Assembly (NCBI GenBank): GCA_035649575.1
Contig: DASRJH010000007.1
Coordinates: 1-26,241 of the forward strand
DNA: 26,241 bases
Direction of reading: 5' to 3'
From: DASVAL01 sp035649575
GTDB taxonomy: Bacteria > Planctomycetota > UBA1135 > UBA2386
Positions 5,375 through 14,585 of the stretch are shown piece after piece. Position 1 is the first letter of the stretch. Every line of letters begins with the position of its first letter. The notes below the pieces were generated by a model. The model was not told the origin of the DNA, searched no databases, and saw only the letters and a list, made by a program, of their open reading frames with translations. The translations under genes and the position numbers were made by a program.

Positions 5375-7963
5375 ATGCGCATTCATCCGGCGTCCTTCTT
5401 CGTTCCGCTGTCGCTGCTCGCGTTGGCGGCCATCCTGGTGGCCTCCTGCCAGTCCCCCGGTCGCGCGACCGCCCTTCTCACACCGGACGCCGTCGCGATC
5501 GGCACCAACGCCTACCGCGACCGCGTGATGACGAGCGCGTTCTGCGGCACGTGTCACCCGGACATCTACGCCGAGCACGCGATGAACACGCACGGCCGCG
5601 CGTTCACGGATCCCGAAGTGCGGCTCGCGACCGGCGACTTCGAACACGGCGACTGCATCCGCTGCCACACGCCGCGGCCCGTGTTCGAAACCGGCATCGG
5701 CCTCAATCCGCAGCGCCGCTACTACGGCCTCGAAGAGGGCAACACCTGCATGACGTGCCACTGGCGCGAGGGCGTCGACTACGCGAACTTCACGGGCGGC
5801 GCCCAGTGCAAGACCGCGTTCGATCCGCGTGTCGGGACCGTCGAGGCGTGCGCGAGCTGCCACCGCAACCACGGCACGCCCTACCAATGGGAACTGGCGC
5901 CGAACGGCAAGGGCGCCGGCAAGACGTGCGTGATCTGCCACATGAAACAGGTCGAGCGGCCCATCGCCGTCGGCGGCCCGGTGCGCAAGGTGCGCGTGCA
6001 CGTGTTCCCGGGCGCGCGCGACGAAGCGCACGTGCGCCGCGCCTACGAGTACGAGGCCAAGGTCGTCGGCAACGAGGTCGTCGTGACGGTCACGAACGTC
6101 GGCGCGGGCCACAACTTCCCGACCGAGCTGAAGCAGCGCAGCCTCGAGTCGCTCGTCGTCGTGCACGACGTCGAAGGCAAGGAGATCGCGCGCTCGCGGC
6201 TCGTCTTCCGCGATCCGTACAAACGGCCATACGGGCTGCACCTGCCGGTCAACACGCAGATCCCTTCGGGCGAGCACCGCGAACATCGCGTGCCGATCAA
6301 CGTCGCTGCCGGCACCGTCGACTGCGAACTGCACTTCAAGCACTACTTCCCGATCGAGGACCACCACCCGCAGCTGTCGCGGCAGCTCGAGATGAGGCGA
6401 CTCGTCTTCGCCGACGTGACGCCGAGCAACAAGCAGGTCGAGACCGAGCCCGAGGTGAAGGGCAAGACGCCGGAAGGCATCGATCCGCAGGTCGCGAGCG
6501 TCGCCGACTTCGTCGACTTCACGCGGCCGCCGATCGGCAAGACGCAGATCGACGTGCCGAAAGGCGACTCGCCGGCCGACATCAAGGCGCTCGTCGACCT
6601 GTTCATGTTCCCGGTGCCGCAGGGCAACCGCGAGGCGCAGCATCGGCTGCTCGAGATCGGTGCGCCGGCGGTGCCGGCGCTGATCGAGGCGCTCGGCAGC
6701 TGGGACGGCAAGACGTTCACGCAGGCGATGCTCGTGCTCGAGAAGATCGGGGCGGCGGCGGTGCCGGCGATCCGCGGCGCGCTGCAGCACGAGCAGTTGT
6801 ATGTGCGCATGCACGCGCGGCGGCTGCTCGGCCGCCTGCCGGCCGCGGACGAACGCCGCGCCCTGCTGCCCGTCGTGCTGCCGGGTCTCGCGATGCCCAA
6901 CGCGCTCGATCGCTCGACGACCTGCGAGCTGCTCGGGCGCCTCGGCGACCGCGCGGCGGTCGAGCCGCTGCAGCGGCGGCTCGCGGACGGCGATCCCGAC
7001 GTCGTGATGGCGGCGGCGCAGGCATTGGTCGCGCTCGACGCGCGTGACGCGGTGCCGGCGATCGAGCAGGCGCTCGCGCAGGCTACCTGGGACGAGATCC
7101 GCATCGACCTCGCCTACGGCCTCGCGCGGCTCGGTTCGGTCGCGGGCATCCCGGAGTTGCTGCGGCAGCTCGACCACCGCGACGACCTGATCCGCGGGGG
7201 TTGCTTCGAGAGGCTGTTCGCGGTGACCGGCAAGCACTTCGGCTTCGAGAACACGGCGCTCCCCGAGGAACGCCTGGCCGCGATCGCGCGGCTGCAGGCC
7301 TGGTGGGCGCGGGCCGGCAGTGCCGAATCGCTGCAGCGGCCGCACGTGCCCGAGCCGCGCGCGGACGACGCGGCGTTCCACCTGATCACGGCGATGGGTG
7401 GCGGCGACGTCACGGTGCCCGCCGTCGAGGACGACGCGAAGGCGATCGAACAACTGGTGGGGATGGGCGCGAACGCGATCCCCGCGCTGATCAAGGGGCT
7501 CAAGTTCCCGCCCGGTTTCGCGGCGAAGCGCGCGTCGCTGCTCACGGCGATCGGGCGCATCGGCGACAAGCGCATGGCGCCGTTCGTGGCGCAGACGCTG
7601 CGCGATCCAGTCGTCAGCGTCGCCGCCTATGCGGCGTTGGCGCTCGAGACGTGTGGCGACGAAGACTGCCTGCCGGCCCTGGTCCGCTTCCGCGAGCGGG
7701 TCCGTTCATTGGCAGCGGCGGGGCACCTGCCTGCCAGCATCCGCGACGCCGACACCGTGCTCGTGATCGCCGCGCGCAGCCGGCTGGTGCTCGGCGACGA
7801 GAGCGCGCGAGCCGAGCTCGTCGGCCTGCTGCTCAGCGACGATGCGCCCACGCGCACGGCCGCGATCGCTGCGCTGCAGGAGAAGTATGGCGATGCGCGC
7901 GGCTACGACCCGGTGGCCGGTCCCGACGATCGCCGGCGGGCCGTGGCGCGCTGGCGCGAGTAG
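5375..7963 (+). CDS. Pentaheme cytochrome c lipoprotein with C-terminal HEAT-repeat domain
   Basis: An 862-residue envelope protein. Residues 1-25 form a lipoprotein signal (hydrophobic PLSLLALAAILVASC, lipidated Cys25). Five c-type heme motifs follow: CGTCH 57-61, CIRCH 94-98, CMTCH 125-129, CASCH 159-163 and CVICH 185-189. A beta-rich domain starts around 205 and contains VTNVGAGHNFPT (about 239-250), a motif recurrent in multiheme cytochromes of the c554 type. Residues ~410-860 are HEAT-like repeats (for example GAPAVPALIEALGSWDGKTF, GAAAVPAIRGAL, DAVPAIEQAL, GANAIPALIKGL), a likely protein-binding scaffold. It probably moves electrons at the cell surface or in the periplasm; partner and acceptor are unknown. 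ATG 5375 is chosen because it begins the signal sequence directly; the frame stays open further upstream but that stretch is arginine/proline-rich and not protein-like. Divergent from the di-heme peroxidase. Confidence 0.88.
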   Translation: MRIHPASFFVPLSLLALAAILVASCQSPGRATALLTPDAVAIGTNAYRDRVMTSAFCGTCHPDIYAEHAMNTHGRAFTDPEVRLATGDFEHGDCIRCHTPRPVFETGIGLNPQRRYYGLEEGNTCMTCHWREGVDYANFTGGAQCKTAFDPRVGTVEACASCHRNHGTPYQWELAPNGKGAGKTCVICHMKQVERPIAVGGPVRKVRVHVFPGARDEAHVRRAYEYEAKVVGNEVVVTVTNVGAGHNFPTELKQRSLESLVVVHDVEGKEIARSRLVFRDPYKRPYGLHLPVNTQIPSGEHREHRVPINVAAGTVDCELHFKHYFPIEDHHPQLSRQLEMRRLVFADVTPSNKQVETEPEVKGKTPEGIDPQVASVADFVDFTRPPIGKTQIDVPKGDSPADIKALVDLFMFPVPQGNREAQHRLLEIGAPAVPALIEALGSWDGKTFTQAMLVLEKIGAAAVPAIRGALQHEQLYVRMHARRLLGRLPAADERRALLPVVLPGLAMPNALDRSTTCELLGRLGDRAAVEPLQRRLADGDPDVVMAAAQALVALDARDAVPAIEQALAQATWDEIRIDLAYGLARLGSVAGIPELLRQLDHRDDLIRGGCFERLFAVTGKHFGFENTALPEERLAAIARLQAWWARAGSAESLQRPHVPEPRADDAAFHLITAMGGGDVTVPAVEDDAKAIEQLVGMGANAIPALIKGLKFPPGFAAKRASLLTAIGRIGDKRMAPFVAQTLRDPVVSVAAYAALALETCGDEDCLPALVRFRERVRSLAAAGHLPASIRDADTVLVIAARSRLVLGDESARAELVGLLLSDDAPTRTAAIAALQEKYGDARGYDPVAGPDDRRRAVARWRE

Positions 7964-7974
7964 CGGCCGGCGTC

Positions 7975-7997
7975 ACGGCAGAGCCACCGCCTGCCGT
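7975..7997 (+). terminator. Possible hairpin downstream of the pentaheme gene
   Basis: ACGGCAG (7975-7981) and CTGCCGT (7991-7997) form a 7-bp stem with a 9-nt loop, starting 12 nt after the stop codon. There is no U-tract, so intrinsic termination is uncertain. Confidence 0.3.
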
Positions 7998-8210
7998 CAC
8001 TGGCTGACTTCACTCTCCATGCTGGCTCTTGCAGCGGCGAGCGCCGCCGGCTCGACCAGGACACCGATCCGCTCGTAGCGCTTCCGGGTCTGGCTCGTGT
8101 GGACGTGATCGGAAGCGGCCATGCTCGAGGGCTCCCGTGTCGACTGACGCGTTGCGCCTCCGGGAAACTGATCGCGCCGATCGCGAAGGAGCGGGAAGAT
8201 CGAGTTCACC

Positions 8211-8636
8211 ATGGATCGAAAGTCACGACTGGTCCAACGCATCAACCGTCTCGGCACGATCGGCGACCCGAAGACCCCGGTGCCCCTCGTCACGCTCGAG
8301 GAGTTCTTCGAGGGAAACGATGATCCAGGTTCGATCGGCTGCAACCTTCCGGATCCCGTGCAACCGTCCGTGTTCTACGCGCTCTTCAAGGCGATCCGAT
8401 CGCGTCCCGGCGTCGCGGACGTCCTGGTTCAGGTGACCATGCACGATGACCCGCAGATGTGGCCGTTCTCGGATACGGTCTGGGTCGTCACCTCCGCTTC
8501 CGATGCCGACATCAAGAAGTGGGTGCCAGAGCGGCTTCTGCCCGATGAACTGGTCGACGGCTTCCCCAAAGATCGACCGATGGAGAAGTGCTCCGTGCCC
8601 GAGGGCATGCGTGCCGTGGGCCTGTGGTACGACTGA
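8211..8636 (+). CDS. Small uncharacterised protein resembling immunity-type proteins
   Basis: A 141-residue soluble protein with no signal peptide. The segment LVTLEEFFEGNDDPGSIGCN, then VFYALFKAIRSRPGVADVLVQ and MWPFSDTVWVVTSAS, belongs to a widespread family of small proteins that I recall often sitting beside polymorphic-toxin or secretion loci, where such proteins usually neutralise a toxin. That link is from memory of the family, not proven here, and no toxin is visible nearby. ATG 8211 starts the conserved part; the nearest purine-rich stretch (AAGGAG) is too far upstream to be an ideal ribosome site. Codon usage is less GC3-biased than in housekeeping genes here. It is followed 145 bp later by another small protein of similar kind. 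Confidence 0.75.
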   Translation: MDRKSRLVQRINRLGTIGDPKTPVPLVTLEEFFEGNDDPGSIGCNLPDPVQPSVFYALFKAIRSRPGVADVLVQVTMHDDPQMWPFSDTVWVVTSASDADIKKWVPERLLPDELVDGFPKDRPMEKCSVPEGMRAVGLWYD

Positions 8637-8781
8637 TTCGATCCAGGCCGCACTCGTGGCTCGATGAAGCTGAACGTCGTCGACGGCGACCTGCTCGACC
8701 GCTCGGGCGATGCGACACGGTCGGCTCTCGAGTGCGAGGCACGCACCCGTCGATGAGTGGTTCACGCCACACGGAGGTGTC

Positions 8782-9189
8782 ATGAGCTACGACCTGATGG
8801 TGTTCGATCCCGCAGCGGCGCCGCAGGATCGATCTGCGTTCAAGAAGTGGTACGAGAAGCAAACGGATTGGGGCGAGGGCCATGCCTACGACGATCCCTC
8901 GGTCTGCTCGGATCGGCTGCGCGCATGGTTCCTGGACATGATCACGCTCTTCCCTCCGATGAATGGACCGCACGCGACCGAAGACTTCGACGATCCCAAG
9001 GTCACTGACTACAGCGTCGGTTCGAATGCGATCTACGCGGCGTTCGCGTGGTCGGAAGCCAGCTCGGCCCGCGCGACGATGCTCGAGCTCGCGCAGAAGC
9101 ACCGCGTCGGCTTCTTCGACGTCAGCAGCAAGGACAGCGGCATCTGGCAACCAACGCGCGCTGGTGGTTATGCAAGAGTCGCGTGGTGA
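8782..9189 (+). CDS. Small uncharacterised protein (MSYDLMVFDP family), possibly immunity-like
   Basis: A 135-residue soluble protein. The start MSYDLMVFDPAAAPQDR, the middle LRAWFLDMITLFPPMNGP and DYSVGSNAIYAAFAWS, and the end HRVGFFDVSS mark a family of conserved small proteins that I recall from toxin-immunity-rich loci of proteobacteria and other phyla; its biochemical role is not established. The ATG at 8782 has a strong GGAGGT six bases upstream (acggaggtgtcATG), so upstream in-frame sequence is not part of it. No signal peptide, membrane segment or metal motif is seen. Together with the preceding 141-residue protein and the following DUF1801 gene it forms a small cluster of lone accessory proteins. 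Confidence 0.8.
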   Translation: MSYDLMVFDPAAAPQDRSAFKKWYEKQTDWGEGHAYDDPSVCSDRLRAWFLDMITLFPPMNGPHATEDFDDPKVTDYSVGSNAIYAAFAWSEASSARATMLELAQKHRVGFFDVSSKDSGIWQPTRAGGYARVAW

Positions 9190-9355
9190 CCATTGTGCCG
9201 GCCGCCTGTTCCCGCAGCGGATGATCTCGCGTACGTTCTCACCGCCGCCCTCTCCTTCCAAGCCACACCCATGCTCGAGGCAGGTCACCTGGTCTTCGGT
9301 AGTCTGATCGGCAGCACCGATGCGGAAGGACGGGGTTGCTGATGGAGAACAGCAC

Positions 9356-9757
9356 ATGATGAGCAAGCCCAAGGGAGCAACCCACGACGACTACCTGGCA
9401 GGGCTGCCTGCCGGCCAGCGAGCTGCACTCGAGAAGCTGCGAAGGAACATCCGGGCTGCAGCTCCGAAGGCCGAAGAGTGCATCAGCTATCGAATGCCCG
9501 CTTTCCGTCTCGATGGGAAGGTGCTGGTGCTCTACGCCGCGATGGCGAAGCACTGCTCCTTCTTCCCGGGCAGCGGAACGGCGGTGGAGGCTCACAGCGC
9601 CGCCCTCGAGGGATACAGTACGAGCAAGGGCACGATCCGGTTCGATACCGAGAAGCCCCTGCCTGCCAAGCTCGTTCGCGACATCGTCAGGTATCGCATC
9701 GTGGAGAACGCCGCTCGACCAGGGCCTGCAGCGAAGCGTGCTTCGCGCCGGCGCTGA
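9356..9757 (+). CDS. DUF1801 (YdhG-like) domain protein
   Basis: A 133-residue protein matching the DUF1801/YdhG-like fold. The order is DDYLAGLPAGQRAALEKLRR, AAPKAEECISYRMPAFRL, VLVLYAAMAKHCSFFPGSG, GYSTSKGTIRFDTEKPLP, then KLVRDIVRYRI. The ISYxMPAFxL and SKGTIRF segments are diagnostic. Function is unknown (the fold resembles frataxin-like/iron-associated proteins; no activity can be read here). Starts at 9356 and 9359 are adjacent ATGs; 9356 has GGAG eight bases upstream. An upstream ATG at 9320 adds 12 residues lacking family similarity. The tail is basic (AAKRASRRR). Confidence 0.85.
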   Translation: MMSKPKGATHDDYLAGLPAGQRAALEKLRRNIRAAAPKAEECISYRMPAFRLDGKVLVLYAAMAKHCSFFPGSGTAVEAHSAALEGYSTSKGTIRFDTEKPLPAKLVRDIVRYRIVENAARPGPAAKRASRRR

Positions 9758-9972
9758 TCGGCGAAGAGTGGCTGGCCCTGATGGCCCTGGAGTGCCTGGC
9801 CGCGGGATCGGCGACGAGGTCGAGTTCTGTCGCGGGCAGTACCGCGCGCAGGTCGAATGGTGTGCCATGGCGATGGGACTCCGCCGCGTCGACGAGACGC
9901 GATTCACGCGCGATGGCGAGCGGTCCGACGAGAAGTAGCGCCGCGGTCGATCATGTGCTTGCATGAGCTGCA

Positions 9973-11265
9973 GTGGTCGAACTGCTCACAATCTTCGCGT
10001 TGATCCTGTTGAACGCGCTGCTGTCGGGAGCGGAGATGGCCGTGGTGGCCTCGCGGCACGCCAAGCTGCAGGCCGCAGCGGATCGAGGCAGCCGGCGGGC
10101 CCGGGCGGCGCTGCGCCTGCGCAACGACCCGGAGCGTTTTCTCGCGACGGTGCAGATCTTCCTCACGTTGGTCGGCGCGATTGTGGGCGTGTATGGCGGC
10201 TCCTCGCTGGCCGCGGTGCTCACGCCCGTAGTCGAGAAAGTGCCGGCATTCGCGACGGTGGCTCACGAGGTCTCGAAAGTCCTGGTCGTCGGCCTGATCA
10301 CCTACCTCTCGGTCGTCGTCGGTGAGTTGATCCCGAAGTCGCTCGCGCTGCGATACGCGGAGCCGATCGCGACCGTGTTGGCGCGGCCCGTGCAGGTCCT
10401 CGAGGTCGTGGCCAGGCCGATGGTGTGGCTGCTCATGCGGAGCAGCAACCTCGTGCTGAGGGCGTTCCACGACTCGACGACGTTCGTCGAAACGAAGCTG
10501 GCCAGGGAGGACCTCGCGGCCATGGTCAGCGAGGCCACGACGCAGAGCGGACTGTCGCCGACGACGCGGCAGGTGTTCGAGCACGCGCTCGAGTTCTCGA
10601 CGTTGAAGGTCGGCGACGTCATGGTGCCACGCCGGTGGGTCGTGGCCTTGCCGAAGGATGCGAGCGTCTCGGCGCTGAAGAAGGCGATGGTCGCCGCCGG
10701 ACATCGCCGCGTGCCGATCTACGAAGGTTCGATCGATGGCATCGCGGGCTATCTGCTGCGCGACGACGTGCTGGCCGTGATCTGGGACGGGAGACCGATC
10801 GACTTGCCGGCAATGCTGCGGCCCGCCTACTTCGTGCCCGAGTCGATGCCGGCGGATCGCGCTCTGCGCGAGCTGCAGGCGCGGCGGCTGCATCTCGCTG
10901 TCGTGGTCGACGAGCACGGCAGCGTGCAGGGCATCGTGACGCTCGAGGACCTGCTCGAGGAGCTCGTGGGCGAGATCTACAACGAACGCGACGTCGAGAC
11001 CTTCGACGCGGCGAAGAAGGAAGACGATGGCGCCTGGCTCGTGCAAGGCAATCTCGACGTGCGCGCGTTCACGCGCATCTCGGGGATCGACCTCGACGAG
11101 CCCGACGAGGCGCGCAGCATGGGTGGGCTCGTGGTCCAACTGGCCGGCGGCAGTCTGCCGGACAAGGGCGCGACCTTCGCGGCGGGGAACGGAACGACGC
11201 TCGAAGCGGCCGAGGTGTCGGTGCGGCGCGTTCGCATGGTGAGGGTGCGCCAGTCATCTTCGTGA
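9973..11265 (+). CDS. CNNM/CorC-family membrane protein (hemolysin-like, DUF21-CBS-CorC)
   Basis: A 430-residue inner-membrane protein of the CNNM/CorC (formerly hemolysin C/TlyC) family. It has an N-terminal DUF21 transmembrane domain (residues ~1-190; LLTIFALILLNALLSGAEMA, LVGAIVGVYGGSSLAAVL, VLVVGLITYLSVVVGELIPK). Next is a CBS pair (~205-325; VGDVMVPRRWVV, VVDEHGSVQGIVTLEDLLEE). A C-terminal CorC_HlyC transporter-associated domain (~345-425; WLVQGNLDVRAF, LDEPDEARSMGGLV) completes the usual order. Family members are implicated in magnesium/cobalt efflux or membrane-ion homeostasis, with CBS domains sensing nucleotides. The start is GTG 9973; an ATG nearby (9963) is in another frame. The gene lies 67 bp upstream of pdxH in the same direction. 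Confidence 0.92.
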   Translation: MVELLTIFALILLNALLSGAEMAVVASRHAKLQAAADRGSRRARAALRLRNDPERFLATVQIFLTLVGAIVGVYGGSSLAAVLTPVVEKVPAFATVAHEVSKVLVVGLITYLSVVVGELIPKSLALRYAEPIATVLARPVQVLEVVARPMVWLLMRSSNLVLRAFHDSTTFVETKLAREDLAAMVSEATTQSGLSPTTRQVFEHALEFSTLKVGDVMVPRRWVVALPKDASVSALKKAMVAAGHRRVPIYEGSIDGIAGYLLRDDVLAVIWDGRPIDLPAMLRPAYFVPESMPADRALRELQARRLHLAVVVDEHGSVQGIVTLEDLLEELVGEIYNERDVETFDAAKKEDDGAWLVQGNLDVRAFTRISGIDLDEPDEARSMGGLVVQLAGGSLPDKGATFAAGNGTTLEAAEVSVRRVRMVRVRQSSS

Positions 11266-11320
11266 GCAGGGACTGCAGCGCAATGGCCATGGCCGCGCTC
11301 TGATTCGCGGGCGGCGCCGG

Positions 11321-11326
11321 CATAAT
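11321..11326 (+). promoter_or_regulatory. Candidate -10 box of pdxH, six bases before the ATG
   Basis: CATAAT matches the -10 consensus at five of six positions and ends six bases before the pdxH ATG, so the transcript would start at or next to the start codon. No good -35 was found. Confidence 0.45.
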
Positions 11327-11332
11327 GCCGCG

Positions 11333-11980
11333 ATGGGCAACGAGCAGTTCCCCGCGATGCGGGTCGAGTACGGCGACGAGCCGCTGGCGCGCGCTGGCAT
11401 GCCGGACGACCCGATCGCGCTGTTCTCTGCCTGGCTCGCTGCCGCCGAAGCCGCGAAGGTGAACGAGCCGAACGCCATGGCGCTCGCAACGTGTGGCGCC
11501 GACGGCCAGCCACACTGTCGCATCGTGCTGCTCAAGCTGCTCGACGAGCGCGGCTTCACGTTCTTCACCAACAAGCAGAGCGAGAAGGGGGAACAGCTGC
11601 TGGCCAATCCGCGCGCTGCAGCGACGTTCTGGTGGCATCTGCCGCGCAACCGGCAGGTCCGGATCGCGGGGTCGATCGATCACAGCTCCGAGGCGGTCTC
11701 GGATCGGTATTTCGCGGCGCGGCCGCGACGGGCCCAGCTGTGCAGCGCCGCGTCGCCGCAGAGCCGCCGCGTCTCGAGTCGCGCCGAGCTCGAGCAGCTC
11801 GTCGAGGCCTTGTCGCAGCAGGTGGGCGCTGGCCCGGTGCCGCGTCCGGCGCATTGGGGTGGCTACGTGCTGCTGCCGCACGCGATCGAGTTCTGGCAGG
11901 GGCGCGACGCGCGGCTGCACGACCGCTTCCGCTACAAGAGGGCCGGGGACGGTTGGAGCCTCGAACGCCTCGCGCCCTGA
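11333..11980 (+). CDS. pdxH: Pyridoxamine/pyridoxine 5'-phosphate oxidase
   Basis: A 215-residue FMN enzyme of normal family length that oxidises pyridoxine or pyridoxamine 5'-phosphate to pyridoxal 5'-phosphate with O2, the last step of vitamin B6 synthesis and salvage. Visible signatures: NAMALATCGADGQPHCRIVL (first FMN strand), GFTFFTNKQSEKGEQL (FMN/phosphate binding), WWHLPRNRQVRIAG, then the C-terminal dimerisation segment EFWQGRDARLHDRFRYKR. Arg194 and His196 of the RLHDR motif are the substrate-binding pair. The cytosolic enzyme is a homodimer. ATG 11333 lies directly after a CATAAT box, so translation is probably leaderless. Identification is very firm. Confidence 0.97.
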   Translation: MGNEQFPAMRVEYGDEPLARAGMPDDPIALFSAWLAAAEAAKVNEPNAMALATCGADGQPHCRIVLLKLLDERGFTFFTNKQSEKGEQLLANPRAAATFWWHLPRNRQVRIAGSIDHSSEAVSDRYFAARPRRAQLCSAASPQSRRVSSRAELEQLVEALSQQVGAGPVPRPAHWGGYVLLPHAIEFWQGRDARLHDRFRYKRAGDGWSLERLAP

Positions 11981-12009
11981 CATTCCTTTCGCGCGAGAAG
12001 CGCATTGCG

Positions 12010-12015
12010 TAGCGT
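12010..12015 (+). promoter_or_regulatory. Candidate -10 box of the DUF1080 lipoprotein gene
   Basis: TAGCGT ends seven bases before the ATG at 12023. A weak -35 (TTTCGC, 11987-11992) sits 17 bp further upstream. This would give a leaderless or nearly leaderless mRNA. Confidence 0.35.
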
Positions 12016-12022
12016 TTCGCCG

Positions 12023-12718
12023 ATGAAGTGCACCTCGATCTCGTTGTTCTGTCTGCTTTCCGCCTGCGCCAGCCCTCCCGCGACCGGCGGCGCGCAGGCG
12101 CTCTTCAACGGGCGCGACCTCACGGGCTGGCACGCCGACGTGCCAGAAGCCGACAACAACCCGTCGCTTGCGCCGTCGTTCATCGTGCGCGACGGACTGC
12201 TCGTGAGTCAGGGCAAGCCCGAGGGTCACCTGATCTCCGACGCGTCGTTCGGCGACTACCGCCTCACGGTGCAGTGGCGCTGGCCCGCGCTGGCCGGCAA
12301 CTGCGGCGTGCTCGTGCACACTTCGACGCCGCGACGGCTCTTCGGGATGTTCCCGCAGTCGATCGAGTGCCAGCTGCACACGGGCAATGCCGGCGACTTC
12401 TGGTGCATCGGCGAGGACATCGCGGTGCCCGACATGGAGGCGCGACGCGGGCCGAAGGAGCGATGGGGCGTCGATGGCGACCGCGCGCGCCGCATCAAGA
12501 ACCTGACGGACGTGAGCGAGAAGCCCGAGGGCGAGTGGAACGAGATGGTGATCGAATGCCGTGGACGCGAGATCCAGGTCTGGGTCAATGGCGAGATGGT
12601 CAACCACGGCACGAACTGCACGGCCGACCGCGGTCAGATTGCCCTGCAGGCCGAAGGCACCGTCTGCGAGTTCAGGAAGATCGAGCTGCAGCAGCTGCCG
12701 GCCGCCGGCGGGAAGTGA
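12023..12718 (+). CDS. DUF1080 (3-keto-disaccharide hydrolase-like) lipoprotein
   Basis: A 231-residue lipoprotein with a short signal (MKCTSISLFCLLSAC, lipobox LSAC) and one DUF1080 jelly-roll domain. The family start FNGRDLTGWHAD, the strand SFGDYRLTVQWRW, the LVHTSTPRRLFGMFPQSIEC strand, and the closing WVNGEMVNHG ... GQIALQAEGTVCEFRKIEL are all present. Planctomycetes and Bacteroidetes carry many such proteins; characterised members hydrolyse 3-keto-disaccharides, others only bind carbohydrate. The substrate here is unknown. ATG 12023 is preferred because it gives a proper lipobox and lies just after a -10-like TAGCGT; an ATG at 12005 would add six residues. Its stop is three bases from the end of a convergent small gene. 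Confidence 0.92.
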   Translation: MKCTSISLFCLLSACASPPATGGAQALFNGRDLTGWHADVPEADNNPSLAPSFIVRDGLLVSQGKPEGHLISDASFGDYRLTVQWRWPALAGNCGVLVHTSTPRRLFGMFPQSIECQLHTGNAGDFWCIGEDIAVPDMEARRGPKERWGVDGDRARRIKNLTDVSEKPEGEWNEMVIECRGREIQVWVNGEMVNHGTNCTADRGQIALQAEGTVCEFRKIELQQLPAAGGK

Positions 12719-12721
12719 TCA

Positions 12722-13057
12722 TCAGGCGGGCGTCGCGTGCCGCCTGCTCCGCCGGGAAGCAGTGAACATCGCCTCGTGCTCGGCGAGTGCCTCGCTGACC
12801 CCTGCGATCGCCATGCGCACATGCGTGAGCTCGACCGCGATCTGGTCGCATTCGGCCTGCAGGTCCGTGCATCGCAGCACCATGAACACCACGCCATCGC
12901 CGCGACGTTGCAGCACGGACGATTCGCGGTGCCAGCTCTCGAACTCGGCCTGGAGCGAGTCGAGCGCCGCGATCAGCTACAGTTCCTGAGCGCGGAACCT
13001 CGCCAGCAGCCGGCGCAGGTCCAGCGAGCGCTCCGTTGGCTCAAGCGCTCTCCACAT
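12722..13057 (-). pseudogene. Small coiled-coil-like gene with an in-frame amber codon
   Basis: Read from an ATG at 13057 that overlaps the last codons of the upstream small gene, the frame gives MWRALEPTERSLDLRRLLAR, FRAQEL, a TAG at 12977-12979, then LIAALDSLQAEFESWHRESS, VLQRRGDGVVFMVLRC, TDLQAECDQIAVELTHVRMA and so on to a TGA at 12722. Both sides of the stop have the same frame and similar leucine/glutamate-rich helical character, so this looks like one ~110-residue gene broken by a nonsense mutation (or sequencing error). Otherwise the downstream 64-84 residues are expressed from a GTG such as 12916. I do not recognise the family; the small helical proteins could be secretion or flagellar chaperones but nothing shows that. 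Confidence 0.4.
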
Positions 13058-13307
13058 GGGCCTCTCCGGTGCTGTAGATGCCCGCGAGGACGCGCCGCAG
13101 CAGGCTGACCTGGTCGCGGCATGCGGTTCGTCGCGCACGGATGCTGAAGGGAATCACCGTTCCGTCGGCGCGAGCACTGGCTGCGGCGAGGTTGAACTCC
13201 TGCTGTGCAGCTGCGAACTGGGCACTGGCTTCCGTGAGTTCGGCCAGCAGCCGGGCGGTGAGATCCGCAGCCGCACAAGCAGCTCCATCGAAGGGTTGCA
13301 GTTCCAT
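13041..13307 (-). CDS. Small uncharacterised helical protein
   Basis: An 88-residue protein, not recognised. It is largely predicted helix, alanine- and leucine-rich (AADLTARLLAELTEASAQFA, AAQQEFNLAAASARAD) with a basic middle (IPFSIRARRTACRDQ) and no signal peptide or membrane segment. It starts at ATG 13307 without a clear Shine-Dalgarno, and its 3' end overlaps the ATG of the next small reverse-strand gene by 17 bases, suggesting a translationally coupled pair. The pair sits downstream of the TolB-like gene, separated by 150 bp that contain a perfect palindrome. Coding status is plausible but not certain. Confidence 0.5.
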   Translation of the reverse strand: MELQPFDGAACAAADLTARLLAELTEASAQFAAAQQEFNLAAASARADGTVIPFSIRARRTACRDQVSLLRRVLAGIYSTGEAHVESA

Positions 13308-13424
13308 GCCGGAATGATCGGTCCGGCCCGTGAACGCGTTGCAAAGCCCGGGACAATCTCGCGAACGCGCTGAGCTCGCGTGTTCCCTGCCCTCCCAGTC
13401 ACGGCGTCGTGGCGCGAAAGTGCC

Positions 13425-13439
13425 GCTGCCACTGGCAGC
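13425..13439. other. Perfect 15-nt palindrome GCTGCCA-C-TGGCAGC
   Basis: Seven-base arms around one central base, 19 bp beyond the stop of the TolB-like gene and about 120 bp upstream of the small-gene pair. It could be an operator, or a hairpin ending the TolB-like transcript; there is no U-tract. Confidence 0.35.
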
Positions 13440-13457
13440 TCGCGCACTGCGACGTTC

Positions 13458-14579
<1,122 letters not shown>

Positions 14580-14585
14580 CGCCGC

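Noticed and set aside
4989..5375. A possible 128-residue exported protein from GTG 4989 (hydrophobic MWLRVVGGGLAVALLAVA start)
   Set aside because: Only the first 20 residues look signal-like; the rest is arginine-rich and unlike any family, and there is no ribosome site.
4856..7453. A long open frame on the minus strand (about 865 codons) opposite the pentaheme gene
   Set aside because: It is arginine/histidine-rich with no domains and is the usual antisense shadow of a GC-rich gene; the plus-strand frame has five CxxCH motifs and HEAT repeats.
9758..9938. A protein-like frame ending GDEVEFCRGQYRAQVEWCAM ... at TAG 9936-9938
   Set aside because: It has a somewhat coding look but no start codon giving a recognised domain; it may be a decayed gene tail, and I could not support it.
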